Origin: Rostratula benghalensis
Lineage: Eukaryota > Chordata > Aves > Charadriiformes > Rostratulidae
DNA: 64,000 bases
Assembly: GCA_013399305.1 (NCBI GenBank)
Contig: VXAI01000246.1
Span: 818,877-882,876, forward strand
Direction: 5' to 3'
A model generated the notes under the pieces. That model was given only the letters and a program-made list of their open reading frames with translations, made no database searches and was not told the origin of the DNA. The translations under genes and the position numbers were made by a program. Shown here in pieces: positions 13,301 to 23,200 of the stretch; within the stretch, counting starts at the first letter, position 1; each line of letters opens with the position of its first letter.

Positions 13301-16300
13301 CCAGGGTTTCCTGGTGCTGCAGCAGGGACTGCACACGCAGGCACAGGGGTAGGGGTTTAACCAAAATTGTGAACATAAACCATAGGAGACGAGGCACAAT
13401 TAAACCCATTTCTAGAGGCTCTCGTTCATTAGCCAGGATTAACTCACAGGGGATATAATGAACTAATACCTCTTCACTCTGGCAAATGGCAGCATTTACA
13501 GTGTCAAGGTGTGCTTTGATTTGCCTGTGAAAGTTGCTAACTCAGGGCACGTAGACATTTAAGGACAGAATGGAGTTACAGCTCTTCCTAGAAAACAGCA
13601 GACAAAACTTCACTCTGTATCAACTGAGGTTCCAAAAGACCCAAGTGAGGGCAGAGAGCATTTTACTCTGCAAATACAAGGAAGGGGAAGAAAAAAAAAA
13701 AAAAAAGAAAAAGAAAAAAAAAAAGAGATATCTGACTCAAAAAAAAAAAATAAAATCCCACAACGAAGCCTTGAAAAGGCAACTTTGTGAAAGCTCAAAG
13801 GCACGATTTGATACAACTACTTCCCAAGGAGCTTACCCTGCAAAGAGCGTGACCGTGCTCCAGATAAAACAAAACCACACCGACAAAGGAGCCGGGGTTG
13901 TGTTTCATTCAGCAGCTTTTGCTCCAAAACGCACAAATACGGCCCGGTCTCTCCCAGTCGGTTCCACACCACAAGTTAAAAACACGGTGCTTGGGGCTGA
14001 GGGAGCTGCTCCCAGACCCCCACCCGCCGGTACCGCTCCCGCAGTTACAAAGTTCACCCCTGCTCCCTTTTATTTATTTATTTTATTTTTTCCTCCTCCA
14101 AACGCATTACTGATAAACGTGGAAATAAAAGGAAGGAATGGCAAGCAGCAGCAAAACGCCTCCGCCAATTAAGAGCAGCCCAGCCTAAATGAAGGCGGGT
14201 AAACTAGAACTGGTGTAATTCAGACTGGGAACCCCACGCTGCCTTCCAGGAGCTGCCCCAGCTCCGCTCCTTCTCCTTCTCCCACGGCCCCTTTTGCCAC
14301 GGTTCCCGGGACCCGCGGGGATTCGGCATCTCCGGGGAGCGCCGGCCCCGCCGTGGGAGGAGGCGGACCCGACCCTACCGAGGGGTCGCCGGCACCGCTT
14401 GCCAGAACCGGGAAACCTCCGGCGACCCCCACAAGCAGCGTCCGGGCTCCTCCGTGCTGCAGGGCGATGCCGGCAGCTCCGCTCCCGGGCTAACGCCGGG
14501 CGGAGCCGCTGGCCCCCGCACAGACGGGGCGGGCAGCGTGGGTCACACACACACACCCCCCGTCCGTCCCCCCCGTCCCGCTCCCCGCCGGGCTGTCACT
14601 CTTACTGTCCTGTCCTGTCCTGTCCCATCCCGCAGGTCCCCGGCGCTCACCTCGGCGGGGCCGCCCGCCCGCGGACATCATCATCGCCGCCGCCGCNNNN
14701 NNNNNNNNNNNNNNNNNNNNNNNNNNNNNNNNNNNNNNNNNNNNNNNNNNNNNNNNNNNNNNNNNNNNNNNNNNNNNNNNNNNNNNNNNNNNNNNNNNNN
14801 NNNNNNNNNNNNNNNGCCCCCAAGCGGGACCGGGGCAGGGGGGGGGGTTGTTCCCCCGCAGGTGCTGGGCCCGACGCTGCAGCCCCCCAGCCGGACCCCG
14901 GTCACAGCCCCCTGAGCTCTGCCGTTCAGCCACAGAATCTCAGGGACTGGAAGGGACCTGGAAAGCTCATCCCCCCATTGGAGCAGGAACACCCAGAGCA
15001 GGTCCCACAGGAAGGTGTCCAGGAGGGGTTTGAATGTCTCCAGAGAAGGAGACTCCAGCACCTCTCTGGGCAGCCCCTGCCGGTGTTCTGTCACCCAACC
15101 AGGTCTCCATCCAAACCCCATCGTCCACCCCACGGCCTAAGCTCAGCTATGAGGATGTTACGGGAGACGCTGTCAAAAAGCCTGGCTGAAATCACCACAG
15201 ACAACACCCACTGCTGTCCCCTCAGTCCCCCAGCCAGTCAGGCCACCACAGAAGGCCACCAGAGTGGCTACAATCAGATCAACCACCACCACCACCACGC
15301 TGGGCACCGATGGAGACTCGTCACGTTTGCAAACCACTGCAGCCCTGCGCAGGTTTGAGCAGCAGAGAGAGCAAGGCAACAGCCTGCCGAGCGGCTGACA
15401 CCTCCACCACCACCACCACCACCACCACCACCACCGGCACATGAGCTCCTACCTGGGCAGCACCTGGTGACCTCCTGAAGGAACGTGCGTGTGTGGGAAC
15501 CAAAGGGCAGCCGCACCAGGAGCTGGTCATCTTCTGAACTCATCTGGATGGTCACGTCAGAGCCTAAGGGCGTTGGGAGAAGAGACTTCAGAAGCAGAGT
15601 GTTTCCTGCACTCTAGGGCAGCTGGTCCCACAGGCAGACTTTGGCAACGAGTCTCCCCACACCACCTTATCGTGTGCTTTCCCCCCCTTTTTACACCAGA
15701 ATTCCATTTAAAAAATATTTTTAAAAAATCAGCGTTTATAATAAATTCTTGCTCTGCGCGTTCAGTGGCAATAGTTAAATCCTCCAGTAGCAGCTTAAAG
15801 GCATTTGTAAAAGAACATTCCTGTGGTTGAACTGGGGTGACAACACTGGTTAGCACGAGCTGCACCATGGCAGACAGCACACCCTGTCCCCAGCAGTGCC
15901 AAGACCCCTGGGATCGACAGTCTGATCACAGGACCCCCCACTCCTGCCCCCCAGGGTGTAGCTGGTGCAGGGCCCAAGAACACCTCTAGGACAGGCGTTA
16001 GCACAACAAACAAACTCACCGAGGACGTGAAGGTCGCTGTCAAGTACAACTGCAAAAGCAAACCAAAGCTGAGTTACAAAGGTCAGCTCCAGGTTCACAG
16101 AGGGCTTTACCACACTTTGAGGTTCCTGAGCTCATTAAGTTCCTCAAACCCCAAAACGCTCCTTGCAGGAACAGGGAGAGCCGGCAGGAACCCACGGGGC
16201 AGGAGGCTGTGGCTGGTGCTTGGTGGGACACAGGATGCTCTGGACTGCAGTGACATCAACCTAGCAGGGCCCTTCCAGCCATGCCACGTGTGCACAAGTG

Positions 16301-17500
16301 TCACCAGGGATTACAATTTGAAGGAAAAACACGAAGGCTGAATTAAATCCCAAATTTCAGCAAGCAGAACAACAAAATATGGACCCCAACCCCCTTCATC
16401 CCCTGTTTTTTGGAGGTGACCAACACATGGCAGTACCTTCTTCCACTGCAAACCCTTCTGTGATGGGGATAACTTTCTCCAGCCAGACGTCCTCAGCTGT
16501 TATGGCCATCCGCCGGTGGGTGTACACGTAGATCCTGCAGGCAGGGAGCAGACAGGGAGTGATGCCTCCTCGACCCCGGCATCTCTGCAGGCTCCAGCAG
16601 ACCCCATCCCACCCAGCAGCGCCTGCAAACCCCAAAGCAGCTTCTCGACCGTGCGCCCACCACTCCTGCTTACTCCATCATTTCAATAAGAAAGTTATTT
16701 ATGTTACTGGCAAAATGCACCAGACCCAAACCTCTAGGGCTGGGGCTTTTCTCACCAACCAGCCCTAAAGCACGGCAGGAGAAACGCTGAGGGAAAACCC
16801 CTGCAAATCCCAGCGCTGCTGGATTCCACCCGAGCAGAAAGTCTCTGAGGGAGGAAGGAGTTCTCAAGCGGTTTCCAAGGCCCATGAAAGACCCGTGAGA
16901 GCTCTCGGCCTTCCCACAGGAGCTCTTCCCACCAGGACCTCCCCTGCCACCAGGAAACCCCCCCTCCTCCCTCTCTTCCCCTCCCAGGAGCTCTTCCCAC
17001 CAGGACCTCCCCTGCCACCAGGAAACACACCCCCCCCATCTCTTCCCCTCCCTGCCGGAGCCGCCCCCCCGGGGAGAGGTCCCGCAGCACCCACGCGTGC
17101 TCCCCGCAGCTCTCCACCAGCCCCAGCAGCCGGCTCTCCACGCTCTCCCCCGCAGCCAGGACGCCCTGCACCGCCTTCGGCCGGGGGTCAAGGAAAAACG
17201 GGGAGAGACGGGCATCCCGGCGAGGGGGAGACGGGGGGAGCCCGGTGACGGGGACCCCGGCGGCCGGGGGAACCCAGCGGGGGAACGGAGGGGGAGCCCG
17301 GTGACGGGGATCCCGGCGGCCGGGGGGAGCCGAGCGGGGGGAGCCCGGTAACGGCGATCCCGGCGACCGGGGGGAGGAGCCTAGCACCGGGTAGGGGGGA
17401 ACCCGCCCGCGGCCCCCCCGTCCAAGGCCGAAGCAAAGGATACGATCCGGCAGGTCGCCCCCTCCGCCAGGCTCTCCTGGATGGCCACCGACTGGTCCAT
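199..17500 (-). CDS. INPP5B: Type II inositol polyphosphate 5-phosphatase, 3' end beyond the window
   Basis: Removes the 5-phosphate from PI(4,5)P2 and related lipids and soluble inositol phosphates at endosomes, Golgi and cilium (family knowledge; OCRL paralogue). Coding exons: 17500-17444, 17174-17095, 16534-16437, 16049-16020, 15563-15453, 11247-11154, 9850-9680, 8945-8844, 8440-8326, 7694-7578, 6667-6480, 5884-5773, 5617-5508, 4798-4663, 3535-3425, 2753-2591, 2430-2195, 1672-1559, 1183-1099, 698-571, 310-199. Every junction has AG/GT and matching phase, giving 823 codons. The start reads MDQSVAIQE. Approximate domains: PH-like 1-125; linker to 210; 5-phosphatase 214-545 with [26 protein letters not shown] and SDHKPV; ASH 546-680; RhoGAP-like from 690. 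The last 35-40 residues, including the C-terminal prenylation motif known in mammals, should be in an exon left of position 1. The long human linker insert between exons 5 and 6 was not found as a spliced exon. Confidence 0.97.
3698..4265 (-). mobile_element. CR1 LINE 3'-end fragment
   Basis: Begins with a degraded form of the CR1 3' terminal repeat (complement of ATTCTATGATTCTATG-like sequence) followed by the GGTTGGAAGGGACC motif, then the usual CR1 3' untranslated sequence through CACCAGGGCAGAGTAGAGGGG. The element is inserted in the INPP5B intron between the exons at 4663 and 3535, in the same orientation as the gene. It is 5'-truncated, as most avian CR1 copies are, and carries no open reading frame. 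Confidence 0.9.
14651..14696 (-). CDS. INPP5B: Candidate alternative first exon of INPP5B (PH-less form)
   Basis: On the minus strand a GCG-repeat leader ends in three consecutive ATG codons (first at 14684), then SAGGRPRR, and an exact donor GAG|GTGAGC after 14651. The exon ends in phase 1. The next INPP5B exon (11247) enters in phase 1, so the join reads R-R-E-A-V-G-S-D-G in frame. The product would skip exons 1-5 and so lack the PH-like region. The exon sits in a CpG-rich block, and its 5' side is cut by the assembly gap at 14697. The human long form has an MSAAAGS-like stretch in the equivalent linker, which may be the same sequence read through rather than started. Transcription from here is inferred. 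Confidence 0.55.
14697..14815. other. Assembly gap (N run)
   Basis: 119 unresolved bases inside the internal CpG island of INPP5B, flanked on the left by a GCC run. GC-rich simple sequence probably blocked sequencing. The 5' untranslated part of the alternative first exon would lie here. Confidence 0.99.
14928..15290 (-). mobile_element. CR1 LINE, 3' end plus reverse-transcriptase fragment
   Basis: 14928-15100 is CR1 3' sequence on the minus strand, starting with a decayed terminal repeat and GGACTGGAAGGGACC. From about 15110 to 15280 the minus strand encodes a degraded reverse-transcriptase piece: [15 protein letters not shown] then [12 protein letters not shown], resembling the CR1 motif with VDVVYLDFSKAFD. 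The sequence between the two parts of an intact element is missing. This is therefore either an internally deleted copy or two adjacent insertions. It lies in the same INPP5B intron as the internal CpG island. Confidence 0.8.
15396..15435. repeat. (CAC)n microsatellite
   Basis: Near-perfect run of CAC/ACC trinucleotides, with a shorter run at 15283-15299. It begins about 20 bp past the INPP5B exon ending at 15453, within the downstream intron, and is expected to vary in length between individuals. Confidence 0.95.
16918..17053. repeat. 68-bp tandem duplication
   Basis: The block starting AGGAGCTCTTCCCACCAGG at 16918 recurs at 16986 with few differences, two copies head to tail. It lies in the INPP5B intron between coding exons 2 and 3, directly beside exon 2 (ends 17095). 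Confidence 0.9.
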
Positions 17501-17950
17501 GCCCCGCGGCGGATGGCGCTCGCCCGGCGGGACGGCGCTCCCCGGGACCGGGACAGACACGGGCACCCTGCCGCTCCCCCGACACGTCGCGCCGTTACCG
17601 TTACCCGTTCGGCCAGGCCCCCCCCGCCCTCCTCCCCCTTTCCCCGGCCCGGTCCCGGCGCTCCGTTATCCCCTCCGGCGGCCCCGCGGTGCCGCTGGGC
17701 GGGAGGGCGCCGGCCGCTGGATGACGCAGCGGGGCCGGAGCGGGGGGAGCCGCCGCCGCCGCCCCCGGAAATAACGGCGTCGTCCCGGGAAGGGCCGGAG
17801 GGATCGCGGCCGGCGCCGCCCCCCGCCCCGGGCAGCAGGAATCCCGCACGGCGGGGAGAGCGGGAACCGTTCCTTGTTCCCCCCCCGGCCCTCTCCCGGG
17901 GGGAGGGGGGAGCTGCGGGGTTTTAGCACCACTTGGAAAAGGACCTTTTC
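17000..17950 (-). promoter_or_regulatory. CpG island at the INPP5B 5' end
   Basis: Very GC- and CpG-rich stretch covering coding exons 1 and 2, intron 1 and the sequence upstream of the MDQ start codon at 17500. No TATA box is evident. The position and composition fit a housekeeping CpG-island promoter firing on the minus strand. The exact transcription start cannot be read from sequence alone. Confidence 0.7.
17238..17376. repeat. GC-rich tandem repeat, about 47-56 bp unit
   Basis: Three imperfect copies start with GAGCCCGGTRACGG at about 17238, 17294 and 17341, inside INPP5B intron 1 and the CpG island. G-runs on the plus strand could form G-quadruplexes. No coding content. Confidence 0.8.
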
Positions 17951-17959
17951 CAGGGCAAT

Positions 17960-20075
17960 CAGATGTGCTTTTTGCAGTAGCGCCTCGGATTAAATTTTCT
18001 GATGAATTTCCAGGAGCCCCAGCTGGCGCAAGCCAACCTCCGAGCTGCCGTTTTGTTATGCAAATTAATGACTGCAGGTGGGAGCAGTGGTAGAAATGGT
18101 GTCTTTTGCAGAGCAGAGGTAGAAAAGTTTGGCCAAAGTCAGCTCTTCCCACAGACGTGGGGGCAATAGCCCAGATTTAGAGATTAGGAAGAAAACTGAG
18201 CAGTTAAAGGATGGACTCTGGTGCCACAGAATGGAGAGGGGCGACGGAGGGGAAGCGAAAGCAGAACAGTCTGAAATATCTGCTGCAAACACTAAATCAC
18301 TATTCTTACAAGAAACGTGGTGCTAGAGGGTATTTTGCAGATGGAAACACCTGGTGTTTCATCCTGTTTTCACTTGCTACGGATATGCTGACATCGTGGC
18401 CCGAAAGGAGTTCAAAACGCGCTGCGGTTTCGAAGCAGCACATCATCAGGCTGGCTGGAGGCTGCCCCCGCAACGTGGAAGGGGCTGGCAACCGCTTCAG
18501 GCAGGCTCTTTTCACCCCACATCCCACATCCACCGCGCCAGAACCTCTCAGCCACGGCATCTCACCGGGCAGAGCCTTCCTCCAGCGCACCCAGAGCAGG
18601 CTCTGTCCCCTCCCAGCAGCACCCAGTCCCGCTCCACAACCCCTGCCCCGGGCTGAGGGGGGGACGCACACACCGGGTTTTATCTCTTTGCAATCTTTTC
18701 TTCAAAGAGACAACGGCGACAGAGGACAACAGAGCGTGTTATTTGCACATCAAGCAGCGCCTTCGCGGCGGTGAATTCTGCCCCAAAAAGCTACGCAGCA
18801 GCCCCGTGTGATGCAATGACAAGAGGGGGACACACAGGGGGTACTTCGTGTCACAGGCTCATGCTCACGTCTCTGCTCTGGCTTTAGCAGCAGAGAATCA
18901 CAGATGCAATACAGGGTAATGTAAAACACGAAACGCTTTTAGAGTAATCCCATTTTCCTGCCTCCTAATTTTACCAGAGATATTTCCCGTGCCAGAGCAG
19001 TTTTAAACTAAAAAGTAGGAGGGGGCCCAGAAAAGCTGCACTGGAAGCAGATTATTAACTAGAGCAGACCCTGTGCCTTCAGTCAAGGCAGAATTTTCTG
19101 GTTTTTAAGCAGGCTTAGCACCCTCCTGTTACTGCTCCTGAGGTCCCTCCTTCTGCCTGCAGCCCCAGCAGGGCACAGGCACAAGCTCTGGGGAACTGTA
19201 ATCGAGCCAGTCTCACAGCCCCACGGGTTTTTGGCAGGGCAGGGAAGAATACCTCTTTGTCACTTCCTTAGTGCATAGATAAAACACTTTTCTTCTGGAT
19301 GCACTGGGGGAGCCTTGATTACAAGTATTTAAAATTCACTGAAACAGGACCCAGGACTCACCCGCCCCAGGGAGGTGCAAGATTTAGAGTGGATGCCACC
19401 ACATGCTTTGGTGTCCCTTGCAGATGATACTGGCTTTGGGACAAAGCTCACAGAGAACAAGTGAGGCCCTGGGACACCAGAAATTCATCCTCTCCTGTTG
19501 TAACCCATAAGAGGAATGAACTGGGACTGGGAAGTGGGTGGAAAGGGGAGAACATCCCACAGGGGAGGGCATCCTGCAGATGCCCAGACCCCCCTCCTCT
19601 GCAGGAGCTGGGTGGGAACCAGCATCACCACTGTCACCAGAGGTCCAAAGGGGAGTGCTGGCTCGGCAGGATGACAGGGAGCTCCACATCTACCCGTGGT
19701 TGGGACCTGCTGTTCACAGAGCCCCTCAGGAGTGGCAGGAGCCATCCCTGGGCAGACACCCTCCCCCTCAGGAGATGCCCATGGCACCTTCAGGAAGCTG
19801 TGCTGCAGGACAACACCTACAGAGCCCAGAGCCTGTTGGCATCCTACAGCCACAGCCATCGGGGTCACTCAGAGGCCTGGGGTCACCCCGTGGGCTGGAG
19901 GCACCTGTACTGGGGAGAAGCAGCCACCTTGGACTGGGACACCTTGTTCCAGGGACAGGGACGTAACGAGGGCATTCAGTAGCAGCCTTGGCTGAAGTCA
20001 GAGGGGACAGGGAGCCTACAGAGCGCTGCGGAGATCCAGTGCAGGGGGGCCAATGTGCAGCACCCAGGCTGCTGC
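17960..20075. other. Intergenic: INPP5B promoter to mucin-LU gene
   Basis: About 2.1 kb between the INPP5B CpG island and the 3' end of the LU gene. I see no exon with a convincing splice pattern and no recognised repeat. The LU gene's 3' untranslated region must start here after its stop at 20076, but no clear poly(A) signal was spotted on the minus strand. Confidence 0.6.
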
Positions 20076-23000
20076 TTACCCCAGGAGGGAAGCTGAGCCC
20101 CTGCAGTTCAGGAGCAGGACCAGCCCATACACCATGAGCCTCAGGAGCGGGGCCAGAGTCGCCTGCCCAGCCTTGTTGACATGAACTTTTCCATCCAGTT
20201 TGAGACAGCTGGCCTTCAGGGTGGCCGGGCAGCACTCCTGGTAACAGGCACCCTTCACCCCACCAGCACAGACTGGTTTGGCCGCCTTGCAGGCTCGGCT
20301 ACAGCCCGCCACGTAATTCAAGCCTGTCTTCTTCATCTGGGAGGAAGAGAGAGACATTAGCCTGGGGGTCCAGCCAAGCCTTTAGCATTCACATCACAGG
20401 GACCCACCCGGGGTTGCTGGGCACCTTCCCAGCTCCTGGGCTGCCCCACGGTTTAGCCCCCAGGCTGTACCTCACAGAAGTCATGCCCAACAATGCATCT
20501 CGCAACAGTCTTCTTGCCTTTGAAACATCCATCCCCGTGACAGGAGAATGCTGTGCACACCTTCCCCTACAAGAGAGGGCCAGAGGAGACACTGGGTATT
20601 CATGGGTCTGGAGAGCAGGACCACCCAGGACAAGAACTGCCCTTCAGGCAGCCCCTTCTTTCCTGAGGGCTCCTTTCTAAACCCCTCTGTTCTTGCTACG
20701 CGGGCAGTGCCCTCCCAGGCATTTCAGCTACAGAGAGATAACAGACTGAGAGTGCCTCTCCTGAAACTGCAGGAAACGTCAGTCAAACAGCAGCAACACA
20801 AACCCATCTCAACCCCCCCCTTTTCCTTCCTTTTAACGGGGCTCTGCAAAAATAAGCACCTTCCCCTTCCCGCAGGCTCGGGAGAAAGCCCTGCAGCGCC
20901 CCACCCGCCCCTGGGTGTGGGAAAAGGACTGTTTGATGGGGCTCATTACAGAGGCTTTCATTTCAAAGCTCATTAAGGATTTGTTCCCCTCCCAGAGGCC
21001 TTTGACCCCAACAAGGCAGGGGCAGGAGAGACCCTTCCCTGCTCAGGTGGGAACTTGGCCATCCCCAGAGAGCCCATAGCCACAGCATCTGCCTGGTGGG
21101 TACCTACGTTTCGGGGGGGAGGCCGGGGGGTGGTGGTCGTGGTCGTAGGCGGCAGAGTGGGGGGTGGGAGGTCACCTGTGGGCACAGGAGGAGCCCCGTG
21201 AGGCCAGAGCTGCTGGGGCCACCCCTTCCCCTCGCCCCAGCTCTGAAGCAGAGCAATCCCCAGGGCAGAGGGGATGTGGTGATGCATCCATGGCCAGCTC
21301 CGTGCCCCCCGCCTCCCTCCGGCGTGGCAGCATTAACCTGGCACTTTCGGGGTGCCCCGGGCAGTTACCGTAGGAGCTGGCATTGAGCTGCAGGCAGCGG
21401 GAGGAGCTGCAGCAGTCCAGGACACACTGCTGCCTGCTGCTGCTGCTGTTGGTCCTGCAAGCCTCCGCGCTGCACCCGCTGCTGCACCCGGCCGTGTAGT
21501 TCGTGCTGGAGAAACGATAAAGCTGCAACAGCAAAGCCAAAGGGAAAACCACCAGGAGTGTGAAGAGGAGCCGTTACGAAGGAGCAAAAAGAATTGTCAG
21601 ACTGCAACAGAGAGGGGGGAGGGGGGGAAGCAAGGGACTGGCACACACAAGGGGTACTGTGGATTCACGGCGGAAAGAAAAGAGACTTTGTCCCAGCCCC
21701 CCCCTGCGCCTCCGCCTCAGCGAGCTCCGTACCTCACAGTAAGTCTCCTTGTGGCAGGTCACCGTTTTGTTGGCATGGGCTTCGTCCTGGTAACACCTCT
21801 CCCCAGAGCACTGGAAGCTCTGGCAGGTGAGCTGGAGGGAGAACACAGCAGGGTGTCACCGTGCAGCGCAGCCTCCCCCCGCGGCACCGCTGTGCTGTCC
21901 CTGACCACCACCCTGGAGGGGGGCCACTGCCCACCCCTCAACCATGCCCCAGGTGCCTCCTTCCACCCCAGGAGATGCTCTCATGGGAGTCCCAGTCCCT
22001 TTCCATTCCATTCCTTACCGGTGTTCCTTCTGTCTCATTCACAGAGACATTGGTGGCCACTGAGGCATTGGTGGTGGCCGCTGTGCTATTGGCCACTGAG
22101 GCATTGGTGGCTGCTGCTGCGCTGTGGGTCACCAAGGTGCTGGTGGCAGACGCCATGCTGTGAGTGGCTGAGGCACTAGTGGCCACTGAGGTGCTGTGGA
22201 CCATCGAGGCATTGACGGTGGCCATGCTGTGGGCCACTGAATTGTTGGTGGCCACTGCTGCACTGTGGGCCACCGAGGCATTGGTGGCGGCCACCCTGGG
22301 GTCGACTGAGGCGGTGTGGGCCACCGAGGCGTCGGTGGCCACCGTGCTGTTCTCTGGAAGACACAAAGTTCCCCCTTGGTGAAAGAAACACCAGCCTGGT
22401 GCTCAGCAAGCCCTGCATTCCCTCCTGAACCTCTGCACGGTCCAAAGGCGTCTGCTGGAAGCATCAGTGACATGGTGTTTGGGATGCAGATGGCAGTAAG
22501 TGACACGGTGGCCTCAATAAGGTCCTTTTCCAGCCAGCCATCGGGCAGCCCCACAGGCAGGTCAGGGACAACAGGCTTCCACAGCAGCACTAAGGACTGG
22601 GGTTAAACAGCTTCTCCCTCCCCCTTCCAGCCACGCTGCATATGAAGAACTGGCTTTTCTAGGGTCAAATTCTTTTAAAAATACCCTGCCACCCACAGGA
22701 CCTCCAGGTGTCCCCTGGGGCACAGAGCTCACCTGCTGTGGCAAGAGGGTCCTGGAGGTGCAGAGCCAAGACGCAGAGCAGCAGGCCTGGAACAGAGCGG
22801 GGACAACAGAGACCACCACATCCCCCACCCACTTCACCCCCAGCCCGAGGAGCCTCCCCAGCAGCACGGGCAGTTCCCCCCCCTCCAAACACCAAATCCA
22901 GCCCCCACCAGCCACCTGGAGCAAGGTGGTGGCCAGTTCCCCTTGGGGAGCTCATGGGGAGCCACCTGAGGTCAGGGACTCTTATTAGCCACGGGGGACC

Positions 23001-23200
23001 AGCCCTGCTACAGAAAGACCCCCACACACTCACCCAGAGCTCTAAGTGATCAGTGGCCACCCCTCACCCTAGGGAGCCCCTGGCACAGCCTCCAGCAGCT
23101 GGGAGAGGGACAGACATCCTGGGCACACCGGGATGGACACCACTCTCCACCTCTTACCTTGAACTGAGGGGCTGAGCCATCGGCAACCTGCCATCTTCAT
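20076..23200 (-). CDS. Unnamed mucin-like, two-LU-domain GPI-anchored protein
   Basis: Not recognised as a named gene. Eight coding exons, all AG/GT and phase-consistent: 23200-23158, 22786-22733, 22353-22019, 21831-21733, 21522-21369, 21175-21108, 20566-20471, 20336-20076 (stop TAA), 369 aa. Residues 1-32 form a signal peptide with LLLCVLALHL. Residues 33-144 are a Cys-free Ala/Ser/Thr/Val-rich stalk with nine N-x-S/T sites. Residues 145-228 and 252-335 are two Ly6/uPAR (LU) modules of twelve cysteines each, ending CC-x4-C and CC-x7-C. Residues 229-251 are a Pro/Thr linker. The C-terminus is hydrophobic (LMVYGLVLLL) after a small-residue stretch, which fits GPI attachment. Each LU module is split by a phase-0 intron right after Cys-Glu, evidence of internal duplication. 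A 5' noncoding exon is likely, since an acceptor-like CAG sits just before the start exon. The protein is probably on the cell surface; its ligand is unknown. Confidence 0.85.
22040..22350 (-). repeat. 36-bp coding tandem repeat in the mucin-like exon
   Basis: The exon encodes about eight imperfect 12-residue units of the form ATNASVAHS plus three small residues. Most copies carry N-A-S, N-N-S or similar glycosylation sites. Units are aligned by a recurring H-S. The copy at VNASMVHS is one residue short, so the array has also gained or lost whole codons. In-frame length variation between individuals or species would be expected. Confidence 0.85.

Larger units (their letters stand above)
14200..14930 (-). 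promoter_or_regulatory. Internal CpG island, likely second INPP5B promoter
   Basis: A second CpG-dense block inside the intron between coding exons 5 and 6, interrupted by the assembly gap. It contains a GCC trinucleotide run next to the gap, a TGTCC pentamer run near 14604-14627 and the alternative first exon ending at 14651. CpG content drops sharply on both sides, so it is separate from the 17 kb island. Confidence 0.55.

Noticed and set aside
15173..15442. Minus-strand frame with W/V runs
   Set aside because: Produced by the (CAC)n microsatellite and a decayed CR1 reverse-transcriptase fragment, not a gene.
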